A stretch of DNA of 64,000 bases from Saccharospirillum sp043196875. Lineage in GTDB: Bacteria; Pseudomonadota; Gammaproteobacteria; Pseudomonadales; Natronospirillaceae. The translations under genes were made by a program, and so were the position numbers. The notes beneath the pieces were generated by a model. The model did not search any database, was not told the origin of the DNA, and worked only from the letters and a program-made list of their open reading frames with translations. This document shows, one piece after another, positions 8,687 to 15,632 of this stretch (its first letter is position 1; every line of letters starts with the position of its first letter). The stretch spans positions 316,119-380,118 of the forward strand of contig NZ_JBEBMX010000002.1 in the NCBI RefSeq assembly GCF_043196875.1. Reading direction: 5' to 3'.

Positions 8687-8977
8687 TTATCCTTGTGACA
8701 ACTCCAGATCCTCAGTCACCCAAAGCTGGCACGCCAGGCGATAGCCTTCTTGCAGCTTGGGACCGAGCATCTTCTTTTCTTTCCAGTTCGGGGCCGGCAA
8801 ATTGTCCTGGCCATCGATGATGCGACACGCACAGGTGGCGCATTTGCCCATACCGCATTTGTAATTCAGATGCGGGTAGGGGAACTGGCGAATACCGGCG
8901 CGCACCACCAGATTGGCGTTATCCGGGATTTCGCCCTGGTGCACTTCCCCGTTTTTGTGAAACTTGATCATGGGCAT
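8687..8977 (-). CDS. plant-type [2Fe-2S] ferredoxin
   Basis: 96 residues with a plant-type iron-sulfur pattern: C41-x4-C46-x2-C49 and a distal C83, with an extra cysteine at 51. It probably passes single electrons from a flavin reductase to an oxygenase. It differs from the second ferredoxin of the island (18671-18964), being only partly similar around the cluster. It is the third gene of a minus-strand run with the two ChrA genes, all downstream of the operator at 10270. Confidence 0.9.
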   Translation of the reverse strand: MPMIKFHKNGEVHQGEIPDNANLVVRAGIRQFPYPHLNYKCGMGKCATCACRIIDGQDNLPAPNWKEKKMLGPKLQEGYRLACQLWVTEDLELSQG

Positions 8978-9015
8978 AACAATCGTCCTGTTACTTCATT
9001 TTTCTTAATGGGTAA

Positions 9016-9546
9016 TCACGCCAGCCAGATGGCGCCATAGACCAGCGAGGCGGCGACCACCAAGGCCGGATGCAGCTTCAACACCATCAGCGCCAGTGCG
9101 GCGACGGCCGCTATGGCCACGGTCTGCACCAGGCCGATCGACATCAGGCCTTCTTGAAAAAACGACACTGTCAGCAGCGCCATCAACAGGGTGATGACTG
9201 GCCGCACCCAGGCGCTCATGCGTTTGACCTGGTGTGAATCTTTAAAGCGAACCATCAGACCAAGGGCGGCGATCATCAGCAGCAAAGAGGGCGCAATGGT
9301 CGCCAGCAGCGCCACGATCGAACCGCCAACACCGGCGACCTCATAACCGATCTGACCGGCCATCTTGGTGGCGATCGGACTGGGCAGCGCATTGCCGATG
9401 GCCAGTGTCTGGGCGAATTCTGAAGACGCCATCCAGCCGTAGCGGCCGACGACTTCCGCTTCGATCAACGGAATGATCGCCGGACCACCGCCGTAACCGA
9501 TGATGTTGGGAATAAAGAAGGCGACGAAGAGTTGCAGATAGATCAT
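9016..9546 (-). CDS. half-size chromate transporter (CHR family) subunit
   Basis: 176-residue membrane protein carrying one CHR domain. It has the signature GYGGGPAIIPLIEAEVV near the N-terminus and PSPIATKMAGQIGYEVAG, then four to five hydrophobic helices. Short CHR proteins act as heterodimers, and the partner gene lies immediately upstream with a four-base ATGA overlap. CHR proteins export chromate, but many are uncharacterised anion transporters. In this island another anion, such as a pathway product, is as likely as chromate. Confidence 0.88.
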   Translation of the reverse strand: MIYLQLFVAFFIPNIIGYGGGPAIIPLIEAEVVGRYGWMASSEFAQTLAIGNALPSPIATKMAGQIGYEVAGVGGSIVALLATIAPSLLLMIAALGLMVRFKDSHQVKRMSAWVRPVITLLMALLTVSFFQEGLMSIGLVQTVAIAAVAALALMVLKLHPALVVAASLVYGAIWLA

Positions 9547-10115
9547 GACTGCGACTCCCGCTTCGACCAGGGCCAGCGGATCTGCTTGGGCAGCACCAGC
9601 GCCGCTGTCAGCAGCGTCAGAATGATCAGCGCCGGGTGCACCGCCAGACCGACAATCAGCCCAGCCGCCAGCAGCAACATCACCAGACTCACCGGCCAGC
9701 CCAGGCTTTGGCGGGATTTATCGAGGAAGTCCCAGCACAGCTGCAGCATCATGATTGCCACCACCGGCACTACACCCAGCGCCATGCCACGAATCCAGGC
9801 GACATCCTGATAAAACGCCACAGCACCGAGCGCCGCGATCAGCGCGATCACCATGGGCACGGTGATGGCAATAACCGCCAGCACACAACCGCTGATGCCC
9901 GCCACTCGATAACCCACATAGCCAGGCAACTTGGTGGCAATGGGGCCAGGCAGGGAATTGGCGATGGCCAGCACATCGCTGAAATCGTCTTCTTCCAGCC
10001 ACTGATGACGCTTGACCACTTCATGGTGAATCAGCGGGATCATCGACGGACCGCCACCAAATCCAACCAGGCCGGTGCGTAGAAAAGCAGTGAACAGAGC
10101 TGCGTGTTGCGTCAT
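9543..10115 (-). CDS. half-size chromate transporter (CHR family) subunit
   Basis: About 190 residues, partner of the downstream CHR gene. It has the matching signatures GFGGGPSMIPLIHHEVV and PGPIATKLPGYVGYRVAG and several hydrophobic helices. The start is uncertain: ATG at 10115 gives a normal family N-terminus, while an in-frame ATG at 10199 would add 28 atypical residues. It is divergent from the GntR regulator. The 10115-10308 region between them contains both palindromes discussed for this island, so control by that regulator is plausible. Confidence 0.85.
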   Translation of the reverse strand: MTQHAALFTAFLRTGLVGFGGGPSMIPLIHHEVVKRHQWLEEDDFSDVLAIANSLPGPIATKLPGYVGYRVAGISGCVLAVIAITVPMVIALIAALGAVAFYQDVAWIRGMALGVVPVVAIMMLQLCWDFLDKSRQSLGWPVSLVMLLLAAGLIVGLAVHPALIILTLLTAALVLPKQIRWPWSKRESQS

Positions 10116-10207
10116 GCCAATTCCCAACTGAAAGCGAACCATCAAACCGAACGAGGCCGGCGAACCAAAACAATCGACGTTCAAGCGCATGATGGACATG
10201 TCTTTGA

Positions 10208-10219
10208 AAAATCGATTTT
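10208..10219. promoter_or_regulatory. palindrome AAAATCGATTTT, candidate operator (copy 1)
   Basis: Perfect 12-bp palindrome in the chrA/GntR divergent intergenic region. An identical 12-mer occurs at 14561-14572 ahead of the oxidase operon. A binding protein is not known. Confidence 0.4.
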
Positions 10220-10269
10220 CAGGAACCTTAGTGCAGCCGAAAAAGAAGAGTCAAGGATTTTTTGGTTTA

Positions 10270-10279
10270 TGGTATACCA
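10270..10279. promoter_or_regulatory. TGGTATACCA operator-like palindrome (copy 1)
   Basis: Perfect 10-bp palindrome, extended to ATGGTATACCAT (10269-10280), 28 bases upstream of the GntR gene and on the other side of the chrA genes. The form is typical of GntR/FCD regulator operators. It is preceded by a T-run and TGGT, as at copy 2. Confidence 0.6.
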
Positions 10280-10307
10280 TTAGCGCAACAGGAAATGAGA
10301 TGAATCT

Positions 10308-10967
10308 ATGACACGAAGCAAGCTGCAACCCATCAATACCCTGTCCACCCAGGTGTTCACCGCCTTGCGTGAAGATTTGTTAAACGGCCATTACCCGGCG
10401 GGTGACAAGATCGGCATCACCCAGTTGCGTGACCGCTACCAGGTTGGTCTGAGTCCGTTGCGCGAGGCGTTGAATCGGCTTGCCGCCACCGGCCTTTTAA
10501 ACCTGGAAAGCCAGCGCGGCTTTCGGGTGCCAAGGCTGTGCGCTGAAGAACTCGAAGACATCGTCCAGTTGCGCATCGAGCTGGAAGGCATGGCGGTCAC
10601 GCGCTCGCTCAAGCTCGGTGATGCCGACTGGGAAGCCGAGTTGCTGGCGGCGGGCCATCGCCTTAAGCAGGCCAGCGGCGAAGCTATGAAACTCAGTGAC
10701 TGGGAAGTGTTGCACGCCCAGTTCCATTCGGTGTTGCTGTCGCGCTGCCAATCGCCCTGGATGCTGCGTTTCATTCGTCAGTTGCATGAGCAGTTCGACC
10801 GCTACCGCCGTCAGGCACCGCGCCAGCCCAAGGTCCGGGCGGCACTGGATCAGCAGCATGAAGACATGGTGCAACTGGCGCTGAGCCGCGATATAGCAGG
10901 CATGCGCAACCTGGTGGAGGCGCATATCCGGCTGTCGAACGAAGTCGCCAGCGGCAGCTGTGTTTAG
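10308..10967 (+). CDS. GntR-family transcriptional regulator (FCD subfamily)
   Basis: 219 residues with an N-terminal winged helix (about 10-75, including PLREALNRLAATGLL) and an all-helical FCD effector domain (about 85-210). The FCD metal and effector ligands look present: an aspartate/arginine helix (EDIVQLRIELEG) and the histidines of LHAQFHSVLL and DQQHEDMVQLA. FCD regulators usually repress catabolic genes and release DNA on binding a carboxylate. A TGGTATACCA palindrome lies 28 bases upstream and another follows the gene, so autoregulation and control of the creatininase gene are likely but inferred. Confidence 0.9.
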   Translation: MTRSKLQPINTLSTQVFTALREDLLNGHYPAGDKIGITQLRDRYQVGLSPLREALNRLAATGLLNLESQRGFRVPRLCAEELEDIVQLRIELEGMAVTRSLKLGDADWEAELLAAGHRLKQASGEAMKLSDWEVLHAQFHSVLLSRCQSPWMLRFIRQLHEQFDRYRRQAPRQPKVRAALDQQHEDMVQLALSRDIAGMRNLVEAHIRLSNEVASGSCV

Positions 10968-11003
10968 CAAAACCACATCTTTCTTGTGTGCTTTTTTGGT
11001 CTA

Positions 11004-11013
11004 TGGTATACCA
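11004..11013. promoter_or_regulatory. TGGTATACCA operator-like palindrome (copy 2)
   Basis: Lies 77 bases upstream of the creatininase-family gene. A possible -35 TTGTGT (10984-10989) is 17 bases from TATACC (11007-11012), so the operator would cover the -10 element. It shares a TTTTTTGGT stretch just upstream with copy 1. Confidence 0.6.
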
Positions 11014-11089
11014 AAAATAGATCAAATCGTCGCCAACTCGGCGGCGCTTAATAATCACAAGTGAATGACCAAGGGTGAGAGGCTACACA

Positions 11090-11839
11090 ATGAATTCCTA
11101 CGTTCTGGCGGATATGACCTGGCCGGAAGTGGCGGATGCGCTGAAAACGGTGCAGATCGCCATCATTCCGGTGGGCGCACACGAACAACACGGTCCGCAT
11201 ATGGCCGAAAGCTGTGACGGCGTGCTGGCCGAAGCCATGGCTAAAAAACTGGCTGAGCGACTGTTTCCCGATGTGCTGGTGGCGCCGACGGTGGCCATGG
11301 GCATTTCGCCGCACCATATGAATTTCCCCGGCACCATCACCCTGCGCCCGGAAACCATGCTCGCTCTGCTGCGCGATATGGTGCATTCGCTGAAACAGCA
11401 CGGCATCCGCAAGTTTCTGTTTATGAACGGTCACGGCGGTAATCAACCGGTGCTGGGCGTGGCGGCAGCGTCGCTGGCCCAGGAGTTGGACGTGGAATGC
11501 TACTACGCCAAGACCACCGCCTCGGCCAAAGAAGCCACGGGCCGCCATGTTAAATCCCAGCTGTTCGGTCACAGCTGCGAGCGCGAAGTATCCGAAGCCT
11601 ACTATCTGGCGCCGCATCTGGTGCGTCCGGAAAAACTGGAAAAAGGCGACATCCGCACCGGTGAGCGCTGGGAAAACCTGCGCCCGGGTAAGCCCATTCA
11701 GGGCTTTTATACCTACGATGAAATGACCCGCAACGGCTGCATTGGTGATGCGACTCAGGCCAGTCTGGAAGCCGGTCAGGAAATTGTTGAACAGGCGCTG
11801 GATGCACTGGTCGATGCCACCAGAGCTTTGATGGACTGA
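11090..11839 (+). CDS. creatininase-family amidohydrolase
   Basis: 249-residue soluble metal hydrolase. Family metal motifs are visible: PVGAHEQHGPHMAESCDGV (E, H and D ligands near residues 29-41), MGISPHHMNFPGT, NGHGGNQ and the late glutamate in SCEREVSEAYY. The family includes creatinine amidohydrolase, formamide-type hydrolases and mycofactocin MftE; it opens cyclic amides or trims peptides. The exact substrate cannot be assigned. ATG at 11090 has GAGAGG upstream, better than an in-frame GTG at 11075. It is followed by the 101-aa unknown gene with about 30 bases between, probably as one transcript under operator copy 2. Confidence 0.88.
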   Translation: MNSYVLADMTWPEVADALKTVQIAIIPVGAHEQHGPHMAESCDGVLAEAMAKKLAERLFPDVLVAPTVAMGISPHHMNFPGTITLRPETMLALLRDMVHSLKQHGIRKFLFMNGHGGNQPVLGVAAASLAQELDVECYYAKTTASAKEATGRHVKSQLFGHSCEREVSEAYYLAPHLVRPEKLEKGDIRTGERWENLRPGKPIQGFYTYDEMTRNGCIGDATQASLEAGQEIVEQALDALVDATRALMD

Positions 11840-11870
11840 GTTGTCTTTTCACCCAACAGAGGAAGCCCGC

Positions 11871-12176
11871 ATGTACGTGGTTCTGACCAGCAAGGTCAAT
11901 GAATACGATGCCACCCCGGAACGGGGGCTGACGGTTTTGAAAACCTTCGATTATTACTTCTACGACCGCTGTACTACGGCCTTCAGTATCGCTCATGTCG
12001 ATGCCGACGGCGCCCGGGTGCGCATCACCGAAACCGGCGAGGGCGGGGCGGTGAATTCGATACCGGTGAAGTTCTTTGAATCGTTCGAGTCACTGCAGGA
12101 GGCCGAGGCGGAACTGCATCAGCTGACGCGCTCGCCAGTGATGCGCATTCGCCTCGAAGAGCGGGCGGCGGCTTAA
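11871..12176 (+). CDS. unrecognised 101-residue protein
   Basis: I do not recognise this family. The protein is acidic, has no signal peptide or membrane segment, and contains a mixed alpha/beta-looking N-terminal half (MYVVLTSKVNEYDATPERGL then YYFYDRCTTAFSIAHV) with one cysteine. The ATG follows AGAGGAAG at good spacing. Its position 31 bases after the creatininase-family gene and inside the palindrome-linked island suggests that it belongs to the same pathway. It could be a small subunit or accessory of one of the island enzymes, but nothing in the sequence shows which. Confidence 0.65.
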   Translation: MYVVLTSKVNEYDATPERGLTVLKTFDYYFYDRCTTAFSIAHVDADGARVRITETGEGGAVNSIPVKFFESFESLQEAEAELHQLTRSPVMRIRLEERAAA

Positions 12177-12213
12177 TATAGAGTGAACCGCTGCCGGCTG
12201 GCAGCGGCTGCTA

Positions 12214-12951
12214 TCAGGCGCTGTGTTGTTGCTGCGCTGCTGCGGCGTCGGCCTGCGCCTGAACGCTGGCTTTTAAATAGGCGTTGCGGGCTTTTTCGAC
12301 GTGCACCCGGGCGTAGTTTTCGGCCAGACCTTCCTGGCCGTCGCGCACCGCGATCAGAATGTTCAAATGCTCTTTCAGCGCTTCCATGGCGCGACCGGGC
12401 GTTTGACTGCTGAGGTTGGTGAAGGCGCGCACGTAGTCTTTCAGTTCCATCAGCATTTCGTGCAGGCGGATGTTTTTCGACGCCTTGCCGATCAGGTCGT
12501 TGTACTGCAGGTTTATGTCCAGATGGGTGCCGGAATCGCTGATTTGTTCCGGATGCTGTTCGATGGCCGCCAGCGCAGCAATGGCCTGGTCGAATTCGAC
12601 CCGGGTCTGCTCATCGATTTTCTGCGCCGCCAGCCGCGCCGCCAGCGATTCCAGCGATGACAGAATTAAAAACACCTCGAGAATTTCATCGCGTGAAATC
12701 TCATTCACCACCACGCCTTTGCGCGGCACGGTGGAGACAAACTTTTGCGACTCCAGACGAAACAGCGCTTCGCGAATCGGCGTGCGGCTGATGTTCAGTT
12801 TGTCCGCCAGGTTGCGTTCCACCAGACGGTCACCGGCTTTGAATTCGCCGCGCAGAATGGCGTCTTTAATGTAGGAGTAGACCTTGTCCCGGATCGGTGC
12901 GAGATCCTTGTCGCTCCAAGGTAGATTGATATTATTGTCGGACAGGCTCAT
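12214..12951 (-). CDS. GntR-family transcriptional regulator (FCD subfamily), second of the island
   Basis: 245 residues from ATG at 12951; an in-frame TTG at 12978 is less likely. The winged helix (about 25-90) has LADKLNISRTPIREALFRLESQKFV, a classical FadR/GntR recognition helix, and an FCD domain follows. The C-terminal tail is Ala/Gln-rich (AQADAAAAQQQH). It is only distantly similar to the regulator at 10308. It is convergent with the creatininase operon and downstream of the MFS gene on the same strand. Which of the two regulators binds which palindrome cannot be told from sequence. Confidence 0.9.
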   Translation of the reverse strand: MSLSDNNINLPWSDKDLAPIRDKVYSYIKDAILRGEFKAGDRLVERNLADKLNISRTPIREALFRLESQKFVSTVPRKGVVVNEISRDEILEVFLILSSLESLAARLAAQKIDEQTRVEFDQAIAALAAIEQHPEQISDSGTHLDINLQYNDLIGKASKNIRLHEMLMELKDYVRAFTNLSSQTPGRAMEALKEHLNILIAVRDGQEGLAENYARVHVEKARNAYLKASVQAQADAAAAQQQHSA

Positions 12952-13015
12952 GGCTGGGAAGGCATCACCGTTGCTCAAAAGTGGGCCGATGGTATCACAA
13001 CGTGGCGCGGGTGGT

Positions 13016-14362
13016 TCAGTGGCGCAGCCGGCGCAGGCTGATCAAGGTGGCCGCCAGACTGATCAACAAGGCCAGCAACAACGGCCACAGCATGGCACCG
13101 GGTGATACCGACCAGGCCAGCGCAAAACTGGCTGACCCCAGGCTTTGCCCCAGCGTACGCACCGTGGCCAGCACGCCCGAGGCGGTCGAGCTGAGCGACA
13201 GTTCCACCTGCGCCATCACCTCATGATTGTTCGGTGCCTGGAAAAAGCCGTAGCCCAAACCGCTGATCACCGAGGCCACCAACAATAGTGGTAATTGCAG
13301 GCTGACGGCACCGAGTAACAGCAGCAGCAAACCGACCACGAACAGCGCCAGCCCGGCGGTGGATAAAGCGGCCGGGTTGAGCCGATCGGACAGACGGCCG
13401 GCCAGCGGACCCGACACCAGCAAGGCAATCGGCCAGGGCGAGAACAGCATCGCAGCCATCAGCGGTCCGTGCTGAAAATCGCTTTGATAGAGAAACGACA
13501 GCGCCACAAAGGTCAGACCCTGAGCAGTGAACGCCAGCAGCGTCACTAGGATGGCCAGGCTGAAGCGGCGGCGTCGGAAAATCGACAAGGGTACCAGTGG
13601 ATAGCTGGCGCGCCGCTCGCGACGCACAAAAAGCGCCAGAGCCAGCGCTGCGGTAACCAGCAACAAAACAGGAATCCAGCTGTCAGCGCCATGACCGAGG
13701 CGTTCCAGGCTGAGTAGCAGGCAGGCCATCAGCAGCGCTGAATAGAGCCCGCCGAGCCAATCGAAGCGCCGTCGTTGGGCTGGTTCCGGCGTCAGAGCAG
13801 TCGCGCTGAGCCAGAGCGCAGTCAGCGCCAGTGGCAGATTCAGCGCAAAGATCCACGGCCAGTCGGCCAGGTAAAGAATCACACCCGCCAGGCTGGGACC
13901 GCCAGCGAGACCGGTGGCCACCACCAACGCATTGATCGCCAATGCCTGGCCCAATCGATTGGCCGGATAAATAGTGCGCAACAGCGCTGGCCCCAGACTG
14001 AGCAGCGCGGCACCGCCCAGTCCCATCCAGATGCGCGCCACGATCAGCCAGGCAAAGCTGTCAGCCAGCAGCGCCAGGCTGGCGCCAGCGGCAAACAACA
14101 GCAGGCCAGCCAAGTAGAGGCGTTTGCGACCGATGACATAACTCAAGCCTGACGCCAGCATCAGGCTGGCAGCGCACACCAGCTGATAGCTGGTCGATAT
14201 CCACACCGCCTGCGACTCAGCAATCGATAGACCAGCCGCCATGCTCGGCAACGCCAGATTCACCATGCCCAGATCGAGCACCGCGATCAGCGTGCCCAGG
14301 GCCACCGCCAGACTGGCGCGTCGATTGATGGGTGCCGTGGCGGCGGGCGATGTAGACGGCAT
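13016..14362 (-). CDS. MFS transporter, DHA2-like drug:H+ antiporter
   Basis: About 448 residues from ATG at 14362 (AGGACC just upstream), with roughly 12-14 transmembrane helices. Family motifs are visible: LDLGMVNLALPSM in TM1, the A-motif analogue GLSYVIGRKRLYL after TM2, and the motif-C-like GLAGGPSLAGVI around TM5. This fits multidrug or metabolite efflux of the EmrB/QacA type. A TGGTATACCA palindrome lies 38 bases upstream of the start, tying it to the island regulon. A likely role is exporting a toxic substrate or intermediate. Confidence 0.85.
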   Translation of the reverse strand: MPSTSPAATAPINRRASLAVALGTLIAVLDLGMVNLALPSMAAGLSIAESQAVWISTSYQLVCAASLMLASGLSYVIGRKRLYLAGLLLFAAGASLALLADSFAWLIVARIWMGLGGAALLSLGPALLRTIYPANRLGQALAINALVVATGLAGGPSLAGVILYLADWPWIFALNLPLALTALWLSATALTPEPAQRRRFDWLGGLYSALLMACLLLSLERLGHGADSWIPVLLLVTAALALALFVRRERRASYPLVPLSIFRRRRFSLAILVTLLAFTAQGLTFVALSFLYQSDFQHGPLMAAMLFSPWPIALLVSGPLAGRLSDRLNPAALSTAGLALFVVGLLLLLLGAVSLQLPLLLVASVISGLGYGFFQAPNNHEVMAQVELSLSSTASGVLATVRTLGQSLGSASFALAWSVSPGAMLWPLLLALLISLAATLISLRRLRH

Positions 14363-14399
14363 CAGAGGTCCTGCTGGCTGGTGTAAAAATGGATGGCGA

Positions 14400-14409
14400 T
14401 GGTATACCA
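14400..14409. promoter_or_regulatory. TGGTATACCA operator-like palindrome (copy 3)
   Basis: Perfect copy 38 bases upstream of the MFS start, where it would overlap the promoter or early leader of that gene. Confidence 0.6.
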
Positions 14410-14560
14410 ATATTTTATTTCGAGCCATGGTCGACCGCTGTTCAGGCCGGTCGTCAGCGCTAAAAAGTGGGCTGAAACATTCGCTTTAATATCACTCGAA
14501 TTAAGGATTTATCAGCTTTATATAAGAGTGTCCGGGCATCGATGACGACGGTTTGGGTAA

Positions 14561-14572
14561 AAAATCGATTTT
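14561..14572. promoter_or_regulatory. palindrome AAAATCGATTTT, candidate operator (copy 2)
   Basis: Identical to the 12-mer at 10208-10219. Here it ends 6 bases before the candidate -35 box of the oxidase operon. Confidence 0.4.
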
Positions 14573-14577
14573 CGTTC

Positions 14578-14606
14578 TTGACTTGGTGGTATACCAAAGT
14601 TAGGTT
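14578..14606 (+). promoter_or_regulatory. candidate sigma-70 promoter of the oxidase operon
   Basis: TTGACT (14578-14583) and TAGGTT (14601-14606) are separated by 17 bases, and the palindrome at 14587-14596 fills the spacer, which would make it a repressor site. The -10 match is modest. Confidence 0.4.
14587..14596. promoter_or_regulatory. TGGTATACCA operator-like palindrome (copy 4)
   Basis: Perfect copy inside the spacer of the candidate promoter for the oxidase-ALDH-ferredoxin operon. The next copy is 34 bases downstream centre to centre, close to three helical turns, so two dimers could bind on one face. Confidence 0.65.
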
Positions 14607-14620
14607 TGAACCCAGCTATT

Positions 14621-14630
14621 TGGTATACCA
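14621..14630. promoter_or_regulatory. TGGTATACCA operator-like palindrome (copy 5)
   Basis: Perfect copy that extends to a 14-bp palindrome, TTTGGTATACCAAA (14619-14632), downstream of the candidate -10. Confidence 0.65.
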
Positions 14631-14735
14631 AAAACCAATTAGCCATGGGATAAGACAAACAGGGAGTACAAAACAACCGACCACGTCGAGGGTCGCGTCA
14701 GCGGCACAACGGCGTCAGGCATAAAGGTGAGAACA

Positions 14736-15473
14736 ATGGCTGAATTGATGAACCGTGAAGAATTTCGTGCCGCTCTGGAGCAGGCGATCAAAGGCAAAAG
14801 CGCTAACAAGGCGCCGTTCAGTGTGGCCTGGGCCAGCGGCAAGCTGAGCCGTGACCATCTGTCGCGCTGGGCCGAAAACCACTATCACTATGTGGGCCCG
14901 TTCGCCGACTATCTGGCTTATATCTATGCCAACACCCCAGAGCAATACACCGAAGCCAAAGACTTCCTGCTGCAAAACATGAGCGAAGAGGAAATCAGCG
15001 GCGATCGTCACACCGATCTGCTGATCCGTTTTGCTGAAGCCTGTGGTACCACGCGTGAGCGCGTTGAAAACCCGGACAACATGTCACCGACCACTCGTGG
15101 TCTGCAAAGCTGGTGCTACGCCATCGCCATGCGTGAGCATCCGGTTGTGGCGGTCGCTGCTTTGGTGGTCGGTCTGGAATCTCAGGTGCCGTCCATCTAC
15201 CGCAAGCAGACGCCTGTCCTGCGCGAGCAATACGGCTTCACCGACGAAGAAGTCGAATTCTTCGACCTGCACATCGTCTCTGACGAAATTCACGGCGAAC
15301 GCGGTTACCAAATTGTGCTGGAACACGCCGACACCGTTGAGCTGCAGCAACGTTGCCTGAAGATCTGTGAAATCGGTGCGCAAATGCGTCTGCTCTACAC
15401 CACGGCGCTGTACCACGATTACGTGGCCGATGAGCTGCCGTTGTCTGAGCTGGACATGGGTCAGGCTGCTTAA
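14736..15473 (+). CDS. PqqC/TenA-like heme-oxygenase-fold putative dimetal oxidase
   Basis: 245-residue all-helical soluble protein of the PqqC/TenA/iron-containing redox enzyme superfamily. Residues placed like metal ligands of heme-oxygenase-like diiron oxidases (UndA, BesC, CADD) are present: H49/H51, E86 or H92, E148, and the late cluster H179, D183, H186 (DLHIVSDEIH). That favours an O2-activating enzyme over a thiaminase, but the assignment is inference. ATG at 14736 follows AAGGTGA; an in-frame GTG at 14727 is less likely. It heads an operon with an aldehyde dehydrogenase, an HbpS-like protein, a ferredoxin reductase, a ferredoxin and an aspartate-dehydrogenase-like enzyme, exactly the redox partners such an oxidase would need. 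Two operators and a candidate promoter precede it. Confidence 0.82.
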   Translation: MAELMNREEFRAALEQAIKGKSANKAPFSVAWASGKLSRDHLSRWAENHYHYVGPFADYLAYIYANTPEQYTEAKDFLLQNMSEEEISGDRHTDLLIRFAEACGTTRERVENPDNMSPTTRGLQSWCYAIAMREHPVVAVAALVVGLESQVPSIYRKQTPVLREQYGFTDEEVEFFDLHIVSDEIHGERGYQIVLEHADTVELQQRCLKICEIGAQMRLLYTTALYHDYVADELPLSELDMGQAA

Positions 15474-15490
15474 GCGCTGATACCGATTGC

Positions 15491-15600
15491 CACCACCGGT
15501 TTACCGGCCGGTCGGTGGTGTCATCCGGCGTCCGCTGCGATGACTGAATTCCTGTTGGATATTTCCCGACCGGGCTGACGATCTCAGCCGGGCGGTCGGG
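15491..15600 (+). other. two stem-loops between the oxidase and ALDH genes
   Basis: Stem CACCACCG/CGGTGGTG (15491-15520) encloses a small ACCGGCCGGT palindrome. A second, longer imperfect stem at 15565-15600 pairs CCCGACC with GGTCGGG and GGCTGA with TCAGCC. Neither is followed by a real T-run, so mRNA stabilisation, processing or partial attenuation between the first and second gene is more likely than full termination. Confidence 0.5.
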
Positions 15601-15632
15601 TTATATCCGTACTTCCCAAGGGGAGAGACACC

